From Celoporthe dispersa (lineage: Eukaryota; Ascomycota; Sordariomycetes; Diaporthales; Cryphonectriaceae), in the NCBI GenBank assembly GCA_016584495.1, contig WAID01000006.1, forward strand, positions 1,860,001 to 1,924,000: a stretch of DNA of 64,000 nt, given 5' to 3'. The notes under the pieces are model-generated. The model saw only the letters and a program-made list of their open reading frames with translations, was not told where the DNA came from and searched no databases. Positions 25,610 through 34,995 of this stretch are shown here, in pieces (within the stretch, counting starts at the first letter, position 1; every line of letters starts with the position of its first letter). Position numbers and translations under genes: made by a program.

Positions 25610-26505
25610 TCAGACCCCTTCATCCTTGACCTTGCGTCTTTTCGAGTACTTTCGCTTCCAGAAACCTTCTTCGCCTTCAAAGCTTATAGGTGTGTCTGAA
25701 CGGCGCAGCGTACGAATCTCTTGTTGTGGTTGCTGCTGCTGCTGCTGCTGCTGCTGTCCCTGGCCATCATCCTCATTCGCGTCCACATGCTGCTCACTGG
25801 TACTCTCCACGCCTTCGGTGAACACAAGATCCCCATTCCTTCCCAGGCTGTCCCTCGCGGCCTCTTCGAGCAGTATGCCGAATGCCAGGAGGGCAGACTC
25901 GTCCATGCTGCGCTCATCCACGCGCCGGATATGCCCACGGCCTCTTCTTTCATGGCGCTGTGCCATTGCTTCATAGAAGTGACCTGCGTATGCGTGAACG
26001 GCCTTGAGCAGATCGCTCTCCGGGAGAATATCGCGGCCGTTGTCGACGAGGTCTTCGTGCGCGAGGTAGATATCCTTTTCTGCATATCGCTCAGGTGCGT
26101 TCTTGCGGGCGAACAGAACCTCCTCCGGGGCCAGGACGGGGTCGGCAAGCTGATGATGACCTGATGACGTCTTGCGGCTACCACTCAGGGCAGAGCCTTT
26201 GGCAAATTTGAGGGAGACGCGACCTGTTGTTGGTGGGGTCAGTGGGTTGGACCATCATGCTAAAGAAAGAATTTCCACGGGTAGGATATACCTGCTACTG
26301 CATCAAATACTGTAGCATGTCTCCGTCTCGATGTTTCATGATCGGTGGTGAATGCATCAGCGCTATCTTCACCATAGGTGTAGGTGCCTTTTGGCGGTTC
26401 AAGGAAGCCATCCAGGGCTCCAGAGGCCAGTGTGGTGGGTGTGCTGGCTGTGGGAGGTCTGCATGGAAAAGTTGAAGCTTGAGAATTGCTCGGATGCAAG
26501 AACAT
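25610..26505 (-). CDS. Uncharacterised fungal protein with polyglutamine tract
   Basis: Two exons (26292-26505 and 25610-26223) join through a GTATAT...CAACAG intron to give about 275 residues. The C-terminal two thirds look globular and helical, including LADPVLAPEEVLFARKNAPE, YLAHEDLVDNGRDILPESDL, HAYAGHFYEAM and SMDESALLAFGILLEEAARD. After that comes an acidic stretch, nine glutamines (about residues 239-247) and a basic FWKRKYSKRRKVK tail that could be a nuclear localisation signal. I do not recognise a named family; it has the look of a conserved Pezizomycotina protein of unknown function. The start is uncertain: the ATG at 26505 is the first in frame, but the frame stays open upstream and an alternative 49-nt intron (GTATGT...TGCAG) overlaps it, so an upstream exon may exist. 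It is divergent from the CSA-like gene. Confidence 0.68.
25731..25756. repeat. (CTG)n repeat encoding polyglutamine
   Basis: About nine CTG units on the plus strand. On the minus strand they read CAG and give the glutamine run in the uncharacterised protein, so this microsatellite is coding. Confidence 0.9.
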
Positions 26506-26800
26506 ACCTGCTGGAGCCGTGTTTGGAGAAGTAGCAGCAGGCTCTTGGGGGCTTTTGGGGTCTCCTGTGAAGCTCTGCAGATACGCCAAGCCCCCCCCTA
26601 TGGTCTGCCTAGAACAGTGTGGGGTCTCGTCGCAACCACTGCACAGCTCCAGAGCATCTCACATCATCAACATAAACTTCAACACTCACACACCCCTCTC
26701 TCTCTCTCTCCTCCTCTATGTCAACCACACCCTGACTCCACTGAGCATTGGGCCCTCCTCCCTGGACTATGGGAGGCAGGCAGCACAATGATCAAGGTCT
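26506..26800. promoter_or_regulatory. Short divergent promoter region
   Basis: Under 300 bp separates the chosen start of the uncharacterised gene (-) from the ATG of the CSA-like gene (+). It contains a CT-rich tract near 26695-26715 (CTCTCTCTCTCTCTCC), typical of fungal core promoters, and no TATA box was obvious. Shared control of the pair is plausible but is inference. Confidence 0.5.
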
Positions 26801-28375
26801 ATGGATCAATCTCTCTTCAAAAGGGCCACGGGTGCCCTTGGTCCAAATGTCTTCGCCAGGCTAGAGACCACCCAACTCGTCCGGTCCTTCCGGCCAGCAC
26901 CTCACTTTCGATTTGACGGGGGTCACAAAGGCTCTGCAACGGATAGTACTGCCCAAGGGGCCTCGAGGTCTGCACCGGCAAATCCCGAGCAGGGCCAGGA
27001 TCTGTGGGCACACCAGGCCGGAGTGAATGCACTCGCCCTTGAGCGATTCGATGGAAGAATGTATGACATCCTCGTTCCCATACACTCTTGGCTTCTTGGT
27101 ATACAAGGAACTTACTGACAGCCTCCACTGCACCTCAGACTGATATTAGGTGGCTCCGATGCGACCATCAAGCTGTGGGACCTCGAGCAGTGCGGCAACC
27201 CGCACAACGCCCACACCTATAAGCCCATCGCGACGGTCCCTCGCTCCGACTCGACGGCCAAGGCGCACAAGTTCGGCATCACCCACCTGTCGATCTTCCC
27301 GAGCGACCCAGGGCCTTCCTCTCGAGCTCCTACGACCAGACACTCAAGATATGGGACACCAATACCGTGCTGATGTCAGGAACGTGGGACATGGGCTCCA
27401 AGATCTACACGCATGCCATCTCGCCCACCGCCCAACACCTGCTGGTCGCATGCGGTACCGCGCATCCGGCTGTACGTCTCGTGGACCTGCGCTCGAACGC
27501 GGCTGTGCAGACCCTCGTCCCGCCAGGGCAGATCTCCGGCGGCGGAGCGGTCCTGTCACTCGCGTGGTCACCACGTCACGAGCACGTCCTCGCTAGCGGT
27601 ACGCTCGACGGCGCGGTGCGCATCTGGGACGTCCGCCGCGCCAGCGCTCCTGCTCGGCCACCTCGACCAGGAAGACAGCCTCGGCATCTTTTCACGCGGT
27701 GAGGGCGGCAGCTCCCAGAGCAACATCCCCCGGGACCGTGGCTTCCGCATCTCTGCCAAGGCGCACTCGGGCCCTGTCAATGGTCTCACCTGGACGGACG
27801 ACGGCGCGTACATTGTGTCCGCAGGCCACGACAGGCGCATCCGCGTCTGGGACGCGGCGACGGGTGCCAACACGCTTGCGAGCTTCGGCCCGAGCATCCG
27901 CAACGGACAGCTGGCCAACGTGCCCATGTTCGTCACCCCGGTGGGCCTGACGCCGGCCAGGAAGGAGTTGCTGTTCTGGCCGAACGAGACGGAGATACTG
28001 GTCATGGAGCTGCACGAGGGCACCATCGTCACTCGCCTGCGGGCCCCCGGCTCCCAGATCGCAGGCGTCAGGACCAGCCGCGCGGGTGAGCGTTCCGTCA
28101 GGAATCGCATCACTGGTCTCGTCTGGCGTGGTGCCGGGGCGTGCGAAGGCAGCGGCTCTATCGGGATCGTACCTGGGGGTACGAACGCGGCTGGCGGTGT
28201 CTACAGCGGCCGGACCGACGAGCAGATACACGCGTGGATGCCACGTCTGCCGGGTCATGACGGGGAAGATGAGATAGATGTGTCGGGAGAAGCTCAGCAG
28301 GGGCAGGCCAGGAAGAGACAAGCCCTCAACGGTGCTTTCAGGAGCCTGATGGGAACTCAGGTTACCTGGACATAA
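26801..28375 (+). CDS. CSA/ERCC8-like WD40 protein (transcription-coupled repair), two apparent frameshifts
   Basis: CSA is the WD40 substrate receptor of a CUL4-DDB1 ubiquitin ligase that acts at stalled RNA polymerase II in nucleotide excision repair. Exon 1 (26801-27060) and exon 2 (27139-28375) join as DGR-ILILGGSD. Seen WD blocks are GGSDATIKLWDLEQ, SSYDQTLKIWDTN, SGTLDGAVRIWDVRRAS and SAGHDRRIRVWDAATG. After the second comes HPAVRLVDLRSN, as in the human protein, and VRRAS plus the following LLGHLDQEDS block also recall ERCC8. Two breaks occur inside exon 2. One base is missing near the GGG at 27311-27313, between SDPG and AFLSSSYDQ. One base is extra near 27644-27652, after RRASA. Net length stays a multiple of three. 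About 499 residues if corrected, longer than human CSA (396), with a tail rich in Gly and Gln. The Rad28/Ckn1 group is the alternative name. Confidence 0.82.
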
Positions 28376-28487
28376 AAAGCTTCCCTGGTTCGACCACTTC
28401 GCGCAGGTTGTTTACACTTCGGGAGGGGCGAGGGGGCGGGTTATATCTATCTGGCACGACGGAATGATCAAAACCCAATGAATGTTG

Positions 28488-28520
28488 TCAAAATTTAATT
28501 CAAAATTTAATTCAAAATTA
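28488..28520. repeat. 12-nt AT-rich tandem repeat
   Basis: TCAAAATTTAAT occurs twice in tandem followed by a partial third copy, between two convergent genes. It may lie in a 3' end-processing region; no further function is suggested. Confidence 0.85.
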
Positions 28521-28591
28521 TGCTTTGATAGGCCCAGATACAAGTACATGCTAATCGTATTATTACATTCCACCATCAACGAGAGACCTTC

Positions 28592-29405
28592 TCAGATACC
28601 CCGGTGTGCATCCTGGTGTGACATGGACTGATGCCTCTCCGACCGGCCATGGTCGTGGTCACCGTGCTCAATAGCAGGCTCGCCAACATGCTGCCTTAGG
28701 ACAGACGGAGGCACCTGGGCCGCATCCCTAGGATCTCTGTGGGCAGCAGCACCATGGTCTCTGAGAAGTTCAGGCACATTAGCCCCTGTCTCCCCTCCTC
28801 TTCTCGGCAGCCCCGTGCGGGACTGCTTCGCCGCACACTTACTGCATCGTCCTGTTTCCGCCAAACGTCTTGCTCCCGTCCAGGTCGCTGTCGACCCTGG
28901 GGTCCACCTTGTTCATCATGTCGTTGGAGTGGGGGCCAGCAGTGTTAGGCGCAGGGCCAGGACCGCTGCCGTAGTGCGCGGTACCAGCACCGCCGGGAGC
29001 GCCACGGTGGTCGCGGTCCGAGTCAAAGCGTGGGTCGGCGGTGTTAGCCATGCGCGAGTTGTGCGGGCCGTGGGTGCCGGCGGGATCGTCATATCCCGTC
29101 ACACCACCCCGACCACCGGGGATCTCTCCAGCGCCGCCGTGGTGGCCGTGGTGAGGGGCGCCGTGAGCTCCTTCTTGGTGGTGGCCGCCGGGCTGGTAGT
29201 GGCCGCCGGCAACACCAGCCTCGTGGTGATGAGGAGCGGCGCGGTGGTCACGGTCCGAGTCGACGCGTGGGTCGGCGGCGTTGGCCATGCGGGAACCATG
29301 GGGTCCGTGGACGCCCTCGGGCTCGTTGTAGTTGCTGTGGGATCCAGTCTCAGCGTGCTTGTCGGAGTGGAGAGCCTCCTTGACCTTATTGACGAGACCA
29401 GACAT
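28592..29405 (-). CDS. Hydrophilic three-repeat protein, LEA/stress-like
   Basis: Exon 1 (28843-29405) and exon 2 (28592-28760) join through a GTAAGT...TCTCAG intron, giving 243 residues. The protein starts MSGLVNKVKEALHSDKHAE, then carries three diverged repeats: GPHGSRMANAADPRVDSDRD, GPHNSRMANTADPRFDSDRD and GPHSNDMMNKVDPRVDSDLD. Gly/His-rich linkers separate them, and a second His-rich tail ends the protein. There is no signal peptide, membrane segment or cysteine cluster, so it should be cytosolic and largely disordered. Proteins with this short amphipathic start and DPRVDSDRD repeats are known to me from other filamentous fungi, usually labelled as stress or cell-surface proteins without proof. 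The promoter has a TATA box about 185 nt upstream and an AGGGG stress-element-like word near 29778. The function is therefore inference. Confidence 0.75.
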
Positions 29406-29585
29406 ATTGGGTGGTAGTTCTGATGGGATGGTTGGTGATGGATCAGGTATTGTGTGGTTGGTGGTTATTGTGTGAGAAAGTTGGTCTCTGGAAGAGATGG
29501 GTATCAAGAGTGTTTGGATTGTTATTGTGGTTGATGATGGAGAAGAAGGAAAGATATCTCTCGAAGCAGATGGGAAGAACACTGG

Positions 29586-29592
29586 CTTTATA
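29586..29592 (-). promoter_or_regulatory. TATA box of the hydrophilic repeat gene
   Basis: The minus strand reads ATATAAAG about 185 nt before the ATG at 29405. Strong TATA boxes are typical of inducible, stress-responsive fungal genes. Confidence 0.55.
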
Positions 29593-31254
29593 TCATCATC
29601 TTTCGTCGCACTCAAAAGATGCTTCTTGGAGGGTATTGCATCATCATGATGTACAGTACAATCCACCTGTGATCTGGGCCTGGGCCCATCTCAAGCAGGA
29701 TCGTAGGGACAAGCCTCTGTGGGAGACCTCATCGTCATCGTGCTTTGTCATTGTGCACGAGGTCCCACAGGAACAGGTCTCCAGGGGTAGCTCAAGCTCG
29801 GGGTCACACTGGGCTGCTGGTCAAGTCGGGATGTCCCGTCGTCCGGGGCTGTGGAATTGCCGGAAACAAATAAAACTCCTTGGCAGTGATCTCGCCTGTT
29901 GTGCTACAAAGCAAGGGAAGCAGGAACACACTTGGGAGCTGAACAACCTGATTGGCCTCGTCTCGGCAGGTGACGCTGTGTGGTCAATGCCAGTCCCGGG
30001 ATGATCACTGAGGAAGAAGCTTCCAGCTCAACAAGCTCGTTGCCCCATCTGTCGTACAGAGCTGCCCAGCTGTCTAGAAGTGAAGCTAATGCCAACTTTT
30101 CCGGGCAGCTGTAAGCACAAAGACACGAGAGCCCAGAAAACTGTCTCATCTTTCGGTGGGGACAAGACGGCATAGGATGACGATGTTGATGACTGAGCTG
30201 TCGTCACTATGAGAACAGAGCTGGGCCTCAGTTGCAGGTTTCCGAGGTGCGAGGCGATGTCGATCTTGTGGCGCAAGGCGACGGCAGCCCCAGCCACATG
30301 CAGGGGCAGCTGTGGCACTCATTCTCCACAGCGCTAACAGGCACTGACGACACGGAACGTCATCGCCAGATCGATCTGAAGTGGCCTCGCCGATCTGGGG
30401 GAAAAAAGACAAGGGTTGATCACACGCCCAAGCTTCGTCAGATGGGGATGCACCTGGCGGGTTCCTGAGATCTTGGTGGGTGGTCTCCCGAGATCCGCTG
30501 CCCGCACCTCAGCCGATCTCACAAGGTGCACAGCGAGAGTACTGCGCTGCGAAGAAATCTGGCTCGAGTTCATGCATCCGAGGGCCTATGAGCACAGGCT
30601 GAGCGAGACACAGGACTCGACACTTTGGCGTCAACAAGTAGTGCAAACCCGCGTCCTCAAGTCAGCTTTTCTCGGATACACTCAGACACTTTTGTTATGC
30701 ACTTATAGGTGACCTGGGTAGGAGGATCTGATCCGCTCTATCAGGGTGCAAAGTACGAACCTGGCAGATTTTAAAAGGAGCCGGACGGTGTTGAGGTTTA
30801 TGAAGTCTACTAGTTAATATACTGCAAATGCTCCTTCCTTCTGTTCATCTGCTTCTGGGCAATGAATAGAATATCTTGCTGCTTCCTACCCAGCATGTGA
30901 GACGGAGAACCATTAGAGTGATTCTTCCCTCGGCATACGCTGCTTCACCAAACGGCCGACGCTCTCGTCGGAAAAAAAAAAAAAAAAGGGAGGGGGACTC
31001 TTAAGTAAAAGAAATCTCGTCCGTATCAGCCGTCAGCTGCACGAAAAGCTGTATTTGTAGTAGTCTAGCGATTTGCTGCATATCTGATGGATGGTGGGGG
31101 CCGACGCAATCCCAGCCGCGTCTGTGCATATCAACCAGCGATTGTGACCCAGCATGCATTGTGATTTTGTTCGTCAATGTCTCGTCACCTATAAGGCTAC
31201 AAGGTAGTCGTCTACCCGCTGCAGAGACTCGTCCTTACTACGACGGCCATCACA
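29593..31254. other. Intergenic region between divergent genes
   Basis: No supportable exon. The left part is the promoter of the hydrophilic repeat gene (-) and the right part that of the CorA-like gene (+). Composition is balanced, with one A17-type run near 30970. A TATA-like ACTTATAGG lies near 30701 but is far from the next start. Confidence 0.55.
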
Positions 31255-33754
31255 ATGAGCGACTCTAGGCAAGGGTGTGCGGGTGAAGCCCCCAGCAAAG
31301 ATCAGGTCCAGAGTGGGCTCTCGGAGCTGATCCGTCTTGTTCAGGAGCAGAACTACCTTCTGCAGCAGCTCCAGGCTTCTCTGGAGGCTTCCCGCAATTC
31401 CTCGGCTCCCGAGCCTGCGGATGAGCTCGGTGCTCACATCTCGCTTCTTGGGGAGCCTGAGTCTAAGAAATGGGGCACTTTGGGTTCGTTCTTGCTGCAT
31501 TATCTGCATGAGGACGGTCCCACCAAGTTCTCTGTAAAGCGAGGTAAGGAATTCCTGGAACAGACGAGATCCGCCTTCAGCCGAATTGTGACAGAATTGA
31601 AAATGGTCCGCGCACATCGATCGGGCTCAGTTGGGTACTCTCTGGATTCGAAGATCATCGAGGCTCTCGACCGCCAGCTCAATAGCTGGCCTGAAGAATT
31701 GTTCGCGCATGAGAATCTCGGACTCGGTCGAGCCTTTTCTGAAGCCAGCACAGTCTATATCCACGGAACTCGCAGTGACGGCGATCCAGTCTCACTTGGA
31801 TCCGTCTGGTAGGTTTGTTCCAGCATCCCCCTACAAATGTCCGTGCTGAACAACTAGCAGGAATGTGGGGACAGCGTCTTGGTCTTCGGAAGATCCAACA
31901 CTGAGCCCGAAAGTAATCGCTGCGATTGTGCTGATCTTGAAATCCTGCCGGGCGAGCTTTGATCCAGAGTTGCGAGGTTTTCTCCTTCATTACTTGGGTG
32001 ACCAGGACTCGCCACTTTCACTCCGCGTGGTCTCGGAGACCAGCGACCATGGCACCTTGTGGATTCCGTTTCATATGAGATGTTTTGGAAAGGTACAAGA
32101 GCTTGGAAAGGGATCTGACAGTCTCAGCCCCGAGATCGTCTGTCGCCGCTACAAGGCCATCGACCTGGGCATCCGAGAGCGACGCCGGTCCATCGCATTA
32201 CTGTGTCCATTTGCGAGAGGGCATACAGGACCTGAATCTACTAGCAACTATATCATCTTGCGACTGCTTGATGACGGGTGGCATGACTTTAGATACGACG
32301 AGAATCTATCTATCGACAGCTTGCAATTATGTCAACCATGGACTGGCATCACCATGTTTCAACGCCTGCTGAAGGGAGAAATAGACTGGTGGGCGGACAA
32401 TTGGCGTGGAGTTTTAGAAACTATCGACAATCTGGTTGCCTTCGAGGTATGTTCAGTTTTTGTTTTGTTTGGATTGGGGGGGGGGGGAAGGGGAGGGGTT
32501 TCTTGTCCTGGTTTGAGAGGGTCGTGCGCGAGAAATGCTGATCTTGATACCGTATCAACAGATCTCTGATGTGCTGAATTCCGAGTCCCGAGAGAAGTTA
32601 ATGTATGACGATCACAAATTGAACAGATCCGAAACATATTTCACCGTTGAGCAATTACTCCGAATCTTTGAGGAATGGACTTCAGACCCGGAAGAAGATA
32701 TCCGCACGTTGCTCCTTGAAACGGCATACGAAATGCAGTCTCGCATCAAGTCCCGTGAGCGTGAGGTTCAACGTGTAATCGACAGCAACTGGAGAAAACT
32801 AGTTTCACATGCGCAGGATTCCAGGAATGATATCATGGTGCTTATTGAACGCAAAAGAAACGAGACTCAAAGTCTGCGGGACGGTGTATGCTGTACCTCC
32901 CCCTCCCTGCCCCCAACCAACAAAAGCACACAACCAAGGAGACTGGAGCTGAGAACTGATCCTATCGTCTAGTTGTATAACACAATGCAGGTTCGAGAGG
33001 CTACTAGAGGCACGAAGATGAATGAGATAATGCTGTTGTTTACGATAGCAACAATTTTATACCTACCGCCGACTTTTTGTAGCCGTGAGTATTCTAAGGC
33101 TTATCTGGATCTTCTGTGCTAGTACTAGTGACTGAAAGCCCGCAGATAATCATGGCATTAGACCTGTTTCAAGTAATGGACCGGACACAGTTCTGGAATA
33201 TTTTTGCAACAACATCCGCTGTCACATATGTTTTGGCCGCCATCGGTCTGTCGACCATCTACCGAAAGGGCCTGCTGGACTGGTCACACAACGCGGTACG
33301 GGCCTTGTTCTGGACACATGACGCCCCATCTGGCCTCAGAAAGACATCGTTTCTCGAAAGGGAAAAGAAACAGAGGCACAAGGAGAATATAGGGTGGATG
33401 CAGCGAGCCAGGTCTCGTCGGGAGCCACTCAGGAGATCGACTTTCCTCGAAAGCATTGCCAGGGCAGACACAGCAGAAAGTCTTGCGGCTCCAATACAAA
33501 ATCCCAAGAAATATCGCCATTCGCAAGCTACTGTTATCAGTCAGGCTTTATGGCGATCAGGGGAAGACGTTAGTCAATTCGAAGCCCACGTGCAATCGCT
33601 TGGAAGCCCGAACCGGTCGAGTCGAATAAAAACCGCGTCTCCTGCTAATATTCAGGTTACGGGCCCCCAAGAAATCAACAATGGATCCCAAGTCCTCATT
33701 CGGCCTCTCACCAATTTTACAACAAAGCTGCCGAAAGAATTGAGGAACTTGTGA
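31255..33754 (+). CDS. CorA-like two-pass membrane protein
   Basis: Five exons (31255-31808, 31861-32446, 32562-32885, 32973-33084, 33129-33754) give 733 residues with all phases consistent. The N-terminus has a Gln/Leu-rich probable coiled coil (residues about 15-50). A long helical stretch from IFEEWTSDPEEDIRTLLLE to LRDGLYNTMQVREATRGTKM precedes two hydrophobic segments: IMLLFTIATILYLPPTF (about 508-524) and IFATTSAVTYVLAAIGLS (about 550-567). This architecture, with a KMNEI-type linker just before the first segment, is that of the CorA-like proteins common in ascomycetes. The canonical GMN selectivity motif is absent; MALDLF stands at about its place, so magnesium transport is doubtful. 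A basic tail of about 165 residues follows. The start of exon 5 is uncertain by six bases because two TAG acceptors are tandem. It lies 1.2 kb upstream of the NLR gene on the same strand. Confidence 0.65.
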
Positions 33755-34995
33755 AGTCTTTGGACATCATCGACTCTTGCTGTTGCCGAGTCACTGTTTA
33801 GCTCGATGTAAGTAGCAGCGTAGGAAACGCTAGAAAACACTTGGCCGACCCTCAGAAGCGACACTAGGATTTTTTCCCCTCTCTCATTAATGTCAGTGTA
33901 TTCTCAGGCCCAATGGGCGTCGCCGAAGATTCCCTGGGGGAAAGGGGCTCAGGCAGTGAAGTTCTTGGACTTGACATTGGGGTTTGTTTGTCTTCGCTGA
34001 TAGCAAGATCGTTACTATTTCTTTGGAGTGTAAAGACTCGCTCATATGCCTGAGCCTGGATGGGCAGAGAGCAAACTTAATTAGCAGCCTTTGCCGGGTT
34101 CCGATCAAGTCTGGCTAGGTTGCTGATCAATTCGAAGTTTGGCAAAAATCCATGACAGGTGTCGAACACTTGGAGGCAGAGCTGATGCGGATTTGTAAAC
34201 CTCGCGTATCTGTTTGAATATTTGCACGGCGTATTCGACGAATTTTTTTTAAAAAGAAAAAGTGCGACCGCGAGACTTCTAGGTTAAGGCTGCAATGGGC
34301 TGAATGTTGCGGGAATAGAAACCTCATGAACAACAATTTTGGTGGACTCAATAAGGGGTTAATCACCTTACGTGTGACGTAGACCTACGTCGAGATCACT
34401 TGGAGCGTTGGAGGGAAAAAAGCCAAAAATGTGGTGAAGGACTTAAATCTCTACATTTGGACACACTGGGAATCGAACCCAGGACCACTCCCAGAGCCAC
34501 GGTTCAAATTCCTATATGGTGATGATTATGGGAGACAAGTTCTCGAAAACAGAAACGAGGATCCAGAAATTAGGAAACAGACCCCTGTGACAGCGCAAGA
34601 ACGGCAAACAAGAATTCGTTCCTCAGTGCCAGCCTATGTACCTAAGAAGTATGAGTTACTTTCTGGTAAAGACCTACAACCTAATTGAATGCACAATAAT
34701 AAGCCAATAACCGAGTGCATATCTGCGGTTGGTAATGCAAAATCCGACTTTTTGTAAGCACTTGGATAGTAGGTGTGGTGGGTGTTGAAGGATTACTTAC
34801 TGTAGCGCTGCGGCTGACCTCGAATGCATTTGTGCGCAGGGGTGTAGAACTGGATCCACAACGGGGCGGGGTTGTTCAGCCGCAATTCCAGAGTCATACG
34901 TGCTTCGATCTTCGACCAGTGCCGCCGATTGTGTGCGTGGACACTTGAAGTCATCGAGGAGGAGACTGGTATTTTCGCTCAGTAGGTTCGTCGAG
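33755..34995. other. Intergenic region between CorA-like and NLR genes
   Basis: No supported gene. It contains the 36-nt tRNA 3'-half copy. A frame at 34431-34688 reads 85 residues, partly out of that tRNA fragment (WESNPGPLP), and is probably not a gene. A near-consensus Pol III B-box word (GGTTCAAATTCC, 34501-34512) lies just beside the tRNA fragment, on the opposite strand. Confidence 0.55.
34458..34493 (-). pseudogene. tRNA-Ala 3'-exon fragment (36 nt)
   Basis: These 36 nt are identical to 39843-39878, the 3' exon of the tRNA-Ala gene. They run from nucleotide 38, the first base after the tRNA intron, to discriminator A73: 3' anticodon stem, variable loop, T arm and 3' acceptor strand. 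Orientation is the same as the intact gene. Identity stops abruptly on both sides, and no CCA is present. It cannot make a functional tRNA on its own. Confidence 0.85.

Noticed and set aside
34458..34475. tRNA fragment as an LTR-retrotransposon primer-binding site
   Set aside because: A primer-binding site would start with TGG for the added CCA and be about 18 nt; here no CCA complement is present, 36 nt match, and no LTRs or polyprotein were seen.
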